This document shows positions 18,310-26,530 of a DNA stretch of 42,955 bases, piece after piece (the first letter of the stretch is position 1; each line of letters opens with the position of its first letter). Origin of the DNA: Nitrospirota bacterium (GTDB taxonomy: Bacteria > Nitrospirota > Thermodesulfovibrionia > Thermodesulfovibrionales > UBA6898). A program made the position numbers and the translations under genes. The notes beneath the pieces are model-generated. The model was given only the letters and a program-made list of their open reading frames with translations, made no database searches and was not told where the DNA came from. The stretch spans positions 1 to 42,955 of the forward strand of contig JAKAIE010000019.1 in NCBI GenBank assembly GCA_021814475.1, given 5' to 3'.

Positions 18310-18339
18310 TTGACGTGAAGCAGGGTTTTTTGCTTTACT
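18310..18339 (+). promoter_or_regulatory. Weak candidate promoter for tRNA-Lys
   Basis: TTGACG (18310-18315) is followed after 18 bases by TTTACT (18334-18339), about 30 bases before tRNA-Lys. The -35 is good and the -10 is poor, so this is only a candidate. Confidence 0.4.
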
Positions 18340-18368
18340 AGTGTTCGCTGTTGTTCAGTTCCTTTGTC

Positions 18369-18444
<76 letters not shown>

Positions 18445-18452
18445 GTAAATTC

Positions 18453-18488
18453 AAGGGGTTAGACGATTAAGGTCTAACCCCTTTTCCT
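18453..18488. terminator. Hairpin terminator between tRNA-Lys and the integrase gene
   Basis: AAGGGGTTAGAC (18453-18464) pairs perfectly with GTCTAACCCCTT (18472-18483), a 12-bp stem with a 7-base loop, followed by a T-rich stretch on the plus strand. It can end the tRNA-Lys transcript and, on the other strand, the integrase transcript. Confidence 0.8.
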
Positions 18489-19580
18489 TTAACTGTCATC
18501 CTGACTGTCATTCTTCCTGAAATCGCTTAACTTCTCTATGGCCTCCTTTTCGAAATCTTCAGGTATATGGACGTAATATTTTAATGTGGTTTTAATATCC
18601 TCGTGCCCCATCCACTTCTGAAGCGTTTTTGGGGGCACTCCTGCCATGGCACATCTTGATCCGAAGGTTCGGCGAAGGTCGTGGATCCGCAGGTCTTCGA
18701 TGCCGGCGCTATTACACACAGTTTTGAAGGCCCTTTTAAAGTCTTGTGGAGCAACTCCGCCGTCTCCGAAAAGAAAGCTTTTCCTGTTGCCATTTCTGGC
18801 TTCGACTCTCCGTTCCAGAATTTCTCTTGCTCTCTTGTTCATTGGGACCGATCTTTTTTTGCCTCCCTTTCCATGGTAACGGACCATACGTGTTTCGAAA
18901 TTTATATCATCACACTTCAGTTGAAGAAGTTCTTCCTTTCGTGGACCTGTCTCAAGGACAATTTCAATCTGGTCACGAATCTCCAAAGCTCGCCAACGCC
19001 AGAAAGGTGTGTCATGGATGGGTTTGCATTTATCAAGCAAACGGATAGATTCCTCTGTGCTTAAGATTCGCAGTCGAGGCTCTTCTTTTACAAGCTTTAC
19101 CCCTTTACAGGGATTCGTCCCCCTAGGGATAAAGCCCCAATCCTCGGCCTTCGTGAAAATCCCCTTGAGGATTGTGAATTCGCGGTTTGCAGTGGCGTCC
19201 GATCTTTCTGTATATCTGCGAGTTAGGTAGGGCTCTACGTCATGCCTGGTAATAGCCTGCAATTGTTTGTCAGCCCACATTTCGCGGTTGAGTTTTTTAC
19301 AGATGCTTATGTAGTCGCGTTCACTTCTCTTTCCGCTGGCATGCTTGGGCAAATATTCTTTAATCACGAATTCTCGGAACGTCGCTGATTTTATCTTATG
19401 TTCTGGGAACATTTTCCATTCACGGACCTGCGCCTTTAATTTTTCCTCGCATTCTTTCACAAAGGTCTTGCGGGTGTCGCCAACAGGGAAGAATTGCAGC
19501 TTGCCGTGCTCATTTCGTATGCGCACATCCCATACTGGCTTCTTAGTTCTCTTGTCCAGTTTTTTTCGCTTTACGAGCAT
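18489..19580 (-). CDS. int: Tyrosine recombinase / site-specific integrase
   Basis: A 363-residue phage-type integrase. The N-terminus has a small arm-binding-type beta region (KKPVWDVRIRNEHGK), followed by a core-binding helical domain. The catalytic set is visible: R214 in TGPRKEEL, a lysine in the KGGKKR hairpin (238-242), H300-x2-R303 in HDLR, H326 in MGHED and the nucleophile Y336 in YYVH. The gene points toward tRNA-Lys, its likely attachment site, and overlaps the excisionase-like gene by ten bases. All key residues are present, so it may be active. Confidence 0.95.
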   Translation of the reverse strand: MLVKRKKLDKRTKKPVWDVRIRNEHGKLQFFPVGDTRKTFVKECEEKLKAQVREWKMFPEHKIKSATFREFVIKEYLPKHASGKRSERDYISICKKLNREMWADKQLQAITRHDVEPYLTRRYTERSDATANREFTILKGIFTKAEDWGFIPRGTNPCKGVKLVKEEPRLRILSTEESIRLLDKCKPIHDTPFWRWRALEIRDQIEIVLETGPRKEELLQLKCDDINFETRMVRYHGKGGKKRSVPMNKRAREILERRVEARNGNRKSFLFGDGGVAPQDFKRAFKTVCNSAGIEDLRIHDLRRTFGSRCAMAGVPPKTLQKWMGHEDIKTTLKYYVHIPEDFEKEAIEKLSDFRKNDSQDDS

Positions 19581-19762
19581 GCCAGGCCACCGGCTTCTTC
19601 AATCGATATGATATAACTTAAGGCGAAGCGTACATGCCTGCCCAGTTTCACCGCTCTAAGTTTGCGCATCATTACCCAGATGCGTAAAGTCTGTACTGGA
19701 ACTCGCCAGCGATCAGACAAGTCCTTATAACTTAACCATTTCTCGTACTCATTTCCCTTCAT
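19571..19762 (-). CDS. Excisionase-like helix-turn-helix protein
   Basis: A 63-residue protein with a winged-helix/MerR-like helix-turn-helix (WLSYKDLSDRWRVPVQTLRIWV), the usual Xis/AlpA type of recombination directionality factor. It is the first gene of the int unit; GGAGG at 19768-19772 (minus strand) is a strong ribosome-binding site. Its C-terminus overlaps int. It could also be a repressor of int; the family does not separate these roles by sequence alone. Confidence 0.8.
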   Translation of the reverse strand: MKGNEYEKWLSYKDLSDRWRVPVQTLRIWVMMRKLRAVKLGRHVRFALSYIISIEEAGGLACS

Positions 19763-19779
19763 TGGTGACCTCCATGGAC

Positions 19780-19785
19780 ATTATA
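19780..19785 (-). promoter_or_regulatory. Candidate -10 element of the xis-int promoter
   Basis: The minus strand reads TATAAT here, about 18 bases upstream of the excisionase-like ATG. The -35 region has no good match and is partly covered by the operator-like repeat at 19810-19824, as expected for a promoter controlled by a regulator. Confidence 0.5.
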
Positions 19786-19809
19786 TTGTCTCCAAGGCAG
19801 TTATAGTTA

Positions 19810-19824
19810 TACCAATTTCTGGTA
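19810..19824. promoter_or_regulatory. Operator-like palindrome between xis and the XRE gene
   Basis: TACCA at 19810-19814 and TGGTA at 19820-19824 form a dyad with a 5-base spacer. A related half-site, AATTTGGTAT, occurs at 19840-19849 and is nearly the reverse complement of ATACCAATTT at 19809-19818. Repeated half-sites in a divergent promoter region suggest binding by the adjacent XRE protein. Confidence 0.5.
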
Positions 19825-19848
19825 CTTATGTCAACACATAATTTGGTA

Positions 19849-19878
19849 TTGATAAAGTGCTTGATGTTGGCAGATAAT
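19849..19878 (+). promoter_or_regulatory. Predicted promoter of the XRE regulator
   Basis: TTGATA (19849-19854) and GATAAT (19873-19878) are spaced by 18 bases, each one mismatch from consensus. Transcription would start close to 19885, only a few bases before the ATG at 19888. The -35 hexamer touches the TTTGGTAT half-site. Confidence 0.5.
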
Positions 19879-19887
19879 AATACCATT

Positions 19888-20625
19888 ATGGAACAAGATC
19901 ATTTGCCGATGATTATCAAGATAATGCGTGAAGGGCTAGGCATTAATCAGGACTACCTTGCGAATGTAATGGACGTGGATGACAGTTCACTTAGCAAATA
20001 TGAATCCGGGAGTCCCCAGATCACCCGCACAACCTTTCTGAAGATTGCTAAATTTCTCTATCTGAACGATGCTTACGTTGAATATGGAAAGGGTTATCCA
20101 TTCAAATCTAACGGCAATCTTATACGGTTGCTGATTAAAGGTTTCTTGATTCCCGACGTCTCTATATTTTTTATCCTCATCTATTACGCCAGACAACTGG
20201 AGTTCGTCTCGCTTATCCCTGATTTGGGAAGCTCTAGCAAGAAGAAGAGAGGTCATCGCGACAAAGGTTATCCTTATGCTATAGCGGCAAGAGATCAAGG
20301 TAACTACTTCTTATTACGAATGAGACTGTCAAACGTCTTTATTGTGCCTCAATTCAAGGGAAATTTTTCAGCATCAGTAAGCACACTTATCGCCGGATTC
20401 AAAAAAAGAAATAATGTTACTTTCCGTGACGCCTATATTGGCGAAACTTTTTACGAAAGGCTTAAACGATGGGACATGCTTACAGTGAACGATATTGAGC
20501 CCTTTTTCTCGGGAGAATACGACGCTAGGGTCGACAGAGTTGTGAATGTCATGATAGAAGAGGAGATTCCTGAAAACCTATTGGAAGAAGTTGTCAGAAA
20601 GTACAAGGATAAATTACGAAAATAG
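19888..20625 (+). CDS. XRE-family transcriptional regulator of the island
   Basis: A regulator with an N-terminal Cro/CI helix-turn-helix: MREGLGINQDYLANVMDVDDSSLSKYESG, then a helical region and a C-terminal domain of about 170 residues with no family I recognise. I chose ATG 19888 (245 aa) because the best promoter places the transcript start just before it and the helix-turn-helix begins at once. An ATG at 19828 gives 265 aa but would run through the operator-like repeats. It is divergent from xis-int and is the likely repressor of that unit. GC content is low compared with the backbone. Confidence 0.82.
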   Translation: MEQDHLPMIIKIMREGLGINQDYLANVMDVDDSSLSKYESGSPQITRTTFLKIAKFLYLNDAYVEYGKGYPFKSNGNLIRLLIKGFLIPDVSIFFILIYYARQLEFVSLIPDLGSSSKKKRGHRDKGYPYAIAARDQGNYFLLRMRLSNVFIVPQFKGNFSASVSTLIAGFKKRNNVTFRDAYIGETFYERLKRWDMLTVNDIEPFFSGEYDARVDRVVNVMIEEEIPENLLEEVVRKYKDKLRK

Positions 20626-20839
20626 TGAAGTGGTAAATTGCTGCTTCTATCTTCGCTCTCATAGGGGAGTATGACATCGGCGCGAGAGGCGGATGTTTAC
20701 TCATTTTTCCCGTTTGATTTGATCAAGTGCCAACCCAATTAACATCCTCGGCACACGAGTGCATGAAAGAAAACCGTCATCCCGGGCGTTATATGAGTGA
20801 GCCAATCAAAATTGTATCTTATTAAGGAGGACGGCGAAT

Positions 20840-21211
20840 ATGGGGGATAGACGATGGACTTTTCTGGTGTTCCTGGCAGTGCTAGTTATGACGTTCAGTG
20901 GAGTGAGTTCAGTACACGCCGATAGTTGTTTCTCTGCTTCAAGAAATTTGGCGGAGGATGCTCAGAATTTGAGGCTGCACGGTTTGGACATGGGCTGGAA
21001 AGTCGGAACGGCGACATCACTCGCAGTCGCGGCGATTATCGAGGGCAAGGTTGAGCTTTATCCAAAAGGTGATGTCGAGGTGTGTTTGAGACACAACCGC
21101 GGTATCTTGCAGTTTAAGGCGCAGTCTCTTTCAGTGGACGCCGGGATCGCTGAATGGCATACGCTCAAAGGGAAACGGAAGAAGGAGGCGCTCGCCGGGC
21201 CGGAGTTGTGA
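20840..21211 (+). CDS. Small secreted protein of unknown function
   Basis: A 123-residue protein with an AAGGAGGA ribosome-binding site just upstream and a clear signal peptide (FLVFLAVLVMTFSG, probable cleavage after VHA at about 28). The mature part has two cysteines (DSCFSAS and EVCLRHN) that could form a disulfide, and a short beta-rich region. I do not recognise the family. It precedes the VWA-tubulin operon by about 155 bases, with a separate promoter-like site between, so functional linkage is uncertain. Confidence 0.7.
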   Translation: MGDRRWTFLVFLAVLVMTFSGVSSVHADSCFSASRNLAEDAQNLRLHGLDMGWKVGTATSLAVAAIIEGKVELYPKGDVEVCLRHNRGILQFKAQSLSVDAGIAEWHTLKGKRKKEALAGPEL

Positions 21212-21284
21212 TGGAGATATCGATGGTCTGTCCGATTTTTTAAAGGAATTTGTTGTCGATGCCACCATATGAAAGCGATGGCAA

Positions 21285-21313
21285 TTGCAATAATATCAAG
21301 TAGTTGTTATTAT
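21285..21313 (+). promoter_or_regulatory. Candidate promoter for the VWA-tubulin operon
   Basis: TTGCAA (21285-21290), a 17-base spacer and TATTAT (21308-21313). The resulting leader would be about 45 bases, long enough for normal initiation at 21367. Confidence 0.5.
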
Positions 21314-21336
21314 AACCGCCATGCGAACGGGGGGCG

Positions 21337-21364
21337 TTGACCTAAATGATCAACAGGTTATAAT
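21337..21364 (+). promoter_or_regulatory. Strong promoter-like motif overlapping the VWA start codon
   Basis: TTGACC (21337-21342), 16 bases, TATAAT (21359-21364). As a sequence it is the best promoter match in the island, but transcripts would begin at or after the ATG at 21367. It is either coincidental or makes a message lacking the first codons. Confidence 0.35.
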
Positions 21365-21366
21365 TG

Positions 21367-23568
21367 ATGAATAACAAACTCGCATGTTGTTTTATCATTC
21401 CATTCGTTTCTTTTTTGTCGCTGATCTTCCATACCCCTGCTTTAGCTTCAGATGCCGGCGTCAGGGCACCATTTGAAAATCGTCCTCTATACGTTGTCTT
21501 CCTGGTAGATTCTTCTGGAAGCATGAAAAAGACAGATCCCGACGAGATACGGAAGTTAGCGTCACAAGCCGTTGTTACATTGTTGTCCCCGGAGGATAAG
21601 ATAGCGGTGGTCGAGTTCGACTCAGATGCCAGGCTCTTATCCGGATGGAGGTCGCCGTCCGAAAAAGAACCGCTATTCAGCGCCATTGGCCGCCTGGGCA
21701 ATGATGGCAACTTCACCGATTTCAGGGTTGGCTTAGCAAAAGCTGGCACTCTATTTAACGGGGTTGCCGAATCGTCGCGTAAGGTCATTCTTCTGCTGTC
21801 CGACGGAGTATTCGATCCTGACCCCTATAGCGAAAAATATGCACCCTACAATCTCGAGTACAGGATCGAAACCAGGGGAAGGAGTAAGGCGGAAATCGCA
21901 AGAATAAACGAGGAATATAAAGGCAAGCTTACACCTGTCGCCAAGAGGATCGTGGAGGGTGAAATCCTGCCTGATTTGAAGAGCAAAGGTATAGAGATAT
22001 ATACGGTGGGTTTTAGCCCCTACGCGGACAAGAGCTTCCTCAATTATCTCGCTGATGAGACAAGCGCCTCCAGGACTGAATCTCATTATTTTTACGCGAA
22101 TAACGCCGTGGATCTTATGGATACCTTTGTGGGGATCCTCCATTTCTGGGCTAACAAGATCACGCTGAGGACAGAAGATGGAGAAATTGTCCAGGGGACA
22201 CGGAATATGATCGCCCTGGATAGCTTTTTGAAGGACGTGTCTCTTATCATCCTTACAGGAAGAGAAGCCGATATCACGGTAAAAGCCGAAGGAAATTACT
22301 CAGCCGAGGATATGCTTCGGGATATCCATCCCAAACTCAAGATTTTCAACTTGTCACAGAAACCTCCTCCAGGAGAGTGGATGTATAGTTTTAACAGTGG
22401 GTCAGGCAAGTACAGGCTTTTGCTTACCGGAAAGAGTACATTGGACCTGGCTGTTTCCGGATTGAAAGAGAAGTACGCATACGGCGAACCAATAAGAGCC
22501 CATGTCGACTTAACATACAATAATCAGGACGCTCGCTCATATCTTTCGAGCGCATCGAGAGTCGCAGTGGAGGTTTCAGAAGACGACTCGAAGTCTTCAC
22601 CGGTTGATTTGAAGGAGGATAAGGATGGCTTTGCCATGGAATATGTGGCAAAACGTCCTGGTATCCTGAGGCTGAAATTTACCTTTTTTGCAAAGGACAA
22701 ACAGAATAAAGATTTACTGCCGAGACCGAGCAAAGAATACAGGCTGGAGATCCTGCCGAGATTTTACGTTGAGCCGGATATCGTCAAGTTCGGAGATGTG
22801 GTGCTTGGGAAGACAAGTATACACAATGTGAAGGTTTTCTCGGGACTTCCGGAGACTATTCATGTTCGGATGAGCAGTGTTGTAAGTGATGCGAGCAGGT
22901 GTAAGAATACCGTTGAAATGTTGCCCGCGGTTAAGGGTGACGAATTCGTACTCGGTACGGGGCAGTCGCTTGATCGCAAGCTGACCCTGATCGTTCCTAA
23001 AAAAGGATGCTGGGGCGACTTCAGTGGAGATATTGTGTTTACTACGGATCGCGGAGACGTGGCAAAAGTCCGTTACTCGGTACACGTGCCCAGTATCTGG
23101 GAAAAGCTGACATGTTTTGTTCTTTTCTCAATGATCTTCCTGGCGTTAGCCCTAATTGCACTTTCGATATTCTGGGGTTATCTGAAAGCTCCGGTTGGCG
23201 CTCTGAGGCGGATCTCGAGTCCGCCGACTGCGCCGCTGCTCCATGATATCAAGCTGGGCAGGGTGAAGAAAGGGATATGGAACCGTTGGCTGCACTGGAA
23301 AAAGAATGTGATAAAGATCGCATCGGACAGGTCTGACATCAAGCTTGCTGGTTTGTCTCAGGATATGAAGGCTGATCTGATCTTTCATCGATTTGGTGGC
23401 GATTATATCAGGAATATGAGCCCTAAGAACTCAGGGAATATTGTTATTGTTCGCCATCCTGATGTTGGGATCGAAATCGAACGGTATCCTGGGGCAAGCT
23501 ATCAGCTGTCTCATGGACTATACTTAAAAATCGGTGAGTACGAATTTATTTATGAACGCATGAAATAA
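21367..23568 (+). CDS. Membrane-anchored von Willebrand factor A domain protein
   Basis: A 733-residue protein, first gene of the five-gene tubulin operon. A signal peptide (about 1-27, ending near PALAS) is followed by a VWA domain with a complete MIDAS: D48-x-S-x-S in VDSSGS, a threonine in NFTDF and D146 in LLSDG. Next come beta-rich regions (about 270-575), then one transmembrane helix (about 581-605). The cytoplasmic tail of about 115 residues (IKIASDRSDIKLAG through GEYEFIYERMK) is beta-rich and resembles a degenerate FHA-like domain; that is an inference. The VWA part should sit in the periplasm and the tail in the cytoplasm, where it could meet the tubulin-like partner. A TTG at 21364 is an alternative start. 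Confidence 0.85.
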   Translation: MNNKLACCFIIPFVSFLSLIFHTPALASDAGVRAPFENRPLYVVFLVDSSGSMKKTDPDEIRKLASQAVVTLLSPEDKIAVVEFDSDARLLSGWRSPSEKEPLFSAIGRLGNDGNFTDFRVGLAKAGTLFNGVAESSRKVILLLSDGVFDPDPYSEKYAPYNLEYRIETRGRSKAEIARINEEYKGKLTPVAKRIVEGEILPDLKSKGIEIYTVGFSPYADKSFLNYLADETSASRTESHYFYANNAVDLMDTFVGILHFWANKITLRTEDGEIVQGTRNMIALDSFLKDVSLIILTGREADITVKAEGNYSAEDMLRDIHPKLKIFNLSQKPPPGEWMYSFNSGSGKYRLLLTGKSTLDLAVSGLKEKYAYGEPIRAHVDLTYNNQDARSYLSSASRVAVEVSEDDSKSSPVDLKEDKDGFAMEYVAKRPGILRLKFTFFAKDKQNKDLLPRPSKEYRLEILPRFYVEPDIVKFGDVVLGKTSIHNVKVFSGLPETIHVRMSSVVSDASRCKNTVEMLPAVKGDEFVLGTGQSLDRKLTLIVPKKGCWGDFSGDIVFTTDRGDVAKVRYSVHVPSIWEKLTCFVLFSMIFLALALIALSIFWGYLKAPVGALRRISSPPTAPLLHDIKLGRVKKGIWNRWLHWKKNVIKIASDRSDIKLAGLSQDMKADLIFHRFGGDYIRNMSPKNSGNIVIVRHPDVGIEIERYPGASYQLSHGLYLKIGEYEFIYERMK

Positions 23569-23581
23569 CTAGGAGGGCAAC

Positions 23582-26527
23582 ATGAGCGAGTTCTGGGATT
23601 ATCTCGTAAACAGCCGTATAAATCAACAGCCCGTGAATCAGGCGTGGCAAGAATTAAGTGAGGAAGCGTCTTTTCGGCCGATTATTTATATCGGGCTTGG
23701 AGGATTCGGCTGCAGCATTATTAGAAAGTTGAAGGCTGATGTAAATGCCTTGATCCCTGACCCCGCTGTAAGGGATGGTTTCGCATTCCTGGGGCTAGAC
23801 ACGCATCCCAGAGAACGCAATGATATCTTAACGGAAGCAGAATATGTCGAAATGTCGGTGGGGGTTAGACCGAATGAGATAGCGCGTGATGTTGAAAAAA
23901 GAGAAGCCCTGGGCTGGTTCAATGATTTGGCCGGCAAGTGGACCTCCAGTGCTATCCTTGCTGCCAATGCAACCCGCGCAGTGGGGCGATTCGCCTTTCT
24001 TTTCGGCGCAACACTTTCACGCTATACGCTGAATCTGAATCAGTCATTGACGAGAATCAATCAGTTCCGAAGCGGCTTTGCCCATAATGCCACGCCCAAG
24101 GCATACGTAATTTCTACCTTTGCGGGTGGCACAGGCGCAGGCTGTTTTCTTGATGCCTTCTTCATAACGCGAAAGCTGTTTCGGGAACGGATGGGTGATG
24201 ACTCTGTCTTTCAATCCATATCCGCGACCCCTGACGCCTTAGAGGGTGAGGCATCACCCACTAACTATCCTAATTTCTATGCAAATACATACTCGGCGCT
24301 GAAAGAGATGTTCCATTTCATTCAGGGCAATTCAGAGGTTGTTCCGTACTATCTTCGGGGAGAAGCACTGGAAAATATCAAGATAGACAAGGGACTTCTG
24401 CCAGATGTCTCCTTTGTTGTTACCGACAGCAACAGCGCAGGGCGGGCTATCGTCAGAGAACTTGGTGAACTCGGAGAAATTGTTAAGAGTTATCTGCTTG
24501 CCGAGATCCAGACACCGATTAAGACAAGCGACGGCAATATCAAGGTCCATGATCGTGAAAACCCGCATGACGACATGATGGGAAATCGCCAGATGCCTCG
24601 CGCATTTTCATCCCTTGGCGCAGTGCGATTTGGCCTGCCGTATGGGCCTATTGAAGAGTTGTTCACATTGTCGATCCTTCATAAGGCCCTTCGCGAGGAA
24701 ACCGCGGGTGCGGGGGGGCTTGTCCAGGCTCAGCTCTGGATCTCTTCAAACGGCCTCTCCGAGGCCGGCAATGATCAACTTCAGGAAATGATCAGGAAAA
24801 GCAGGGATGGTCACGAACTGAGAGTGCTCCTGAATATTGAAGACGACCTGAACCTGAAGGAACATACCGAGCTTCCCAAGGATTCGGCAACTCTGAAGTC
24901 TGCGAAGGAAAATAGTATCTCTCAATCAATTAAGCCTCTCATCGACGCAAACGCGAAGAGCGCCCTTGAACGAACGAAGAATGCCCTGCAGCAGACTTTT
25001 GACGAAGCGCTTGCTGCGAATTCGGTAGGACGGGCCATAGATCTTCTCAAGGGAATCTCTGCCGCCCTCCAGTCTCATAAGGACGCACTTACCACTGAAC
25101 TGGATAGTTCACGCATAAAACACAAAAAAGCAGAGCAAAAGGTTCAGCAGGCCCTCCAGAATGTGAGAGAAGCTGCGGGGAGCGGGTTCTGGGGAAGAGG
25201 CGGCAGAATCAAGTCTGCCGTAACGTCGTTCGGCGGAGACCTCGAGGCACTCCTGAATCAGCAGATTGTCGTATGGTCTCAGGAAGCAGGCATCGCTCTC
25301 TATGACAATCTCCTGAGCACGGGCGGGGAGATCCTTGCGAGGACAAAGGTCCTCGATGATGTTCTCAAGTCTCGCCTCTCCTATATAGATAACAGGGTTA
25401 AAGAGTTGATACTTGAGATAGATTCCATGTCTGATATCAACAAGCGCGGCGCAGGAAACTGGTTTAGCATTGTGGATTACCCGGCCGTCAAGAAGTTGTA
25501 TGCCGGCGTGATAGACGCATCTACTGAAACTTCTCTGGCTGAAAAAGCCCGTCGGGCCTGGAGGACAAATAACGAGCTTAAGGATACTGTCACCAAGGAC
25601 GCCGACTGGATTGTGTCTGTAGCAAAGACGGTTACAGACGAGATAACAAACAGACTTAAGTCTCTGAATATTATTAGCATCCTTGACGAATTTTATCCGG
25701 ACGGGAGCAAGCGGGATGAGCTATTTGATTCGATAAACAAGCTGGGCGATCCGCTCTTCCCGGTCGATGGCAACTTGCGCGAAAACCTGTACCAGAAATA
25801 CCGGGTTATAGCGGTCCATCCTTCTTTGCGGGAGTCTTTCAGTAATATTTTTGAGAGATACAAGTCCGCTGAAGAAGGAATATCGTATGCCTTCTGCCCA
25901 AGCGTGTATGAGATAGTCCTATTCACTCTGGGGCACGGGTATACGATTCATTCGCTCACAAAGATAAACAATTACAAGGCTCATTACGACAGACTGCAAA
26001 GCGAATATGAATATTCCTTCGCACGGCAGAAATCGCATCGGCCGATCCACGCATGGGCAGAGGCTTCTTCATGGGAAGAGCCTGTCCCCGAGGAGCCCAG
26101 TGACGCATCAGCAAGAAAGATATTTGCCGTAGGCCGGGCTTTTAACTACCTGTTCCCTGCGACTGACGAGCAGAATGAAGAGAAGAAAAGGCAGACTTTC
26201 ATTTTTGACAAGGGAAGCAACTACTACCTGATGCTGGAAAAAGGAGAAAAGCCGCAACTTGTCGGAAAATCGCTGGAATCGGCTCTTATGAACTTTGAGG
26301 CGCATACGGATTGGCAGAAGGTTGTCAATGATCAGATTACTCACAAGATCGAAGAATTAGGACGAGCAACGATCCGCAGGCGTTTGCAGGAAGAATCTCT
26401 TCCCTTATTCAAGGACGCAATTGAGAAGGCTGAGACGGGTCGGGACCAGGACCGGACAAAACTTCTCAGAGAATTGGCAAAAGCAATCGGGACTTTCATC
26501 GAGCAGGACCTGAGGGAGGGACTGTAG
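23582..26527 (+). CDS. Tubulin-like GTPase (Tubulin_2 type)
   Basis: A 981-residue protein with the two glycine-rich signatures of the tubulin/FtsZ nucleotide fold: GLGGFGCS at 38-45 and the G-box AGGTGAG at 181-187 (tubulin signature GGGTGSG). The GTPase region probably spans about 25-450. Residues about 455-540 are strongly helical and charged, likely coiled coil. The remaining 440 residues are mostly helical and unlike FtsZ, TubZ or eukaryotic tubulin. This matches the large bacterial tubulin-like proteins grouped as Tubulin_2, whose function is unknown. An AGGAGGG ribosome-binding site lies 13 bases after the VWA stop, and the next gene starts three bases after the stop codon. Polymerisation is not shown by the sequence. 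Confidence 0.85.
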   Translation: MSEFWDYLVNSRINQQPVNQAWQELSEEASFRPIIYIGLGGFGCSIIRKLKADVNALIPDPAVRDGFAFLGLDTHPRERNDILTEAEYVEMSVGVRPNEIARDVEKREALGWFNDLAGKWTSSAILAANATRAVGRFAFLFGATLSRYTLNLNQSLTRINQFRSGFAHNATPKAYVISTFAGGTGAGCFLDAFFITRKLFRERMGDDSVFQSISATPDALEGEASPTNYPNFYANTYSALKEMFHFIQGNSEVVPYYLRGEALENIKIDKGLLPDVSFVVTDSNSAGRAIVRELGELGEIVKSYLLAEIQTPIKTSDGNIKVHDRENPHDDMMGNRQMPRAFSSLGAVRFGLPYGPIEELFTLSILHKALREETAGAGGLVQAQLWISSNGLSEAGNDQLQEMIRKSRDGHELRVLLNIEDDLNLKEHTELPKDSATLKSAKENSISQSIKPLIDANAKSALERTKNALQQTFDEALAANSVGRAIDLLKGISAALQSHKDALTTELDSSRIKHKKAEQKVQQALQNVREAAGSGFWGRGGRIKSAVTSFGGDLEALLNQQIVVWSQEAGIALYDNLLSTGGEILARTKVLDDVLKSRLSYIDNRVKELILEIDSMSDINKRGAGNWFSIVDYPAVKKLYAGVIDASTETSLAEKARRAWRTNNELKDTVTKDADWIVSVAKTVTDEITNRLKSLNIISILDEFYPDGSKRDELFDSINKLGDPLFPVDGNLRENLYQKYRVIAVHPSLRESFSNIFERYKSAEEGISYAFCPSVYEIVLFTLGHGYTIHSLTKINNYKAHYDRLQSEYEYSFARQKSHRPIHAWAEASSWEEPVPEEPSDASARKIFAVGRAFNYLFPATDEQNEEKKRQTFIFDKGSNYYLMLEKGEKPQLVGKSLESALMNFEAHTDWQKVVNDQITHKIEELGRATIRRRLQEESLPLFKDAIEKAETGRDQDRTKLLRELAKAIGTFIEQDLREGL

Positions 26528-26530
26528 CGT

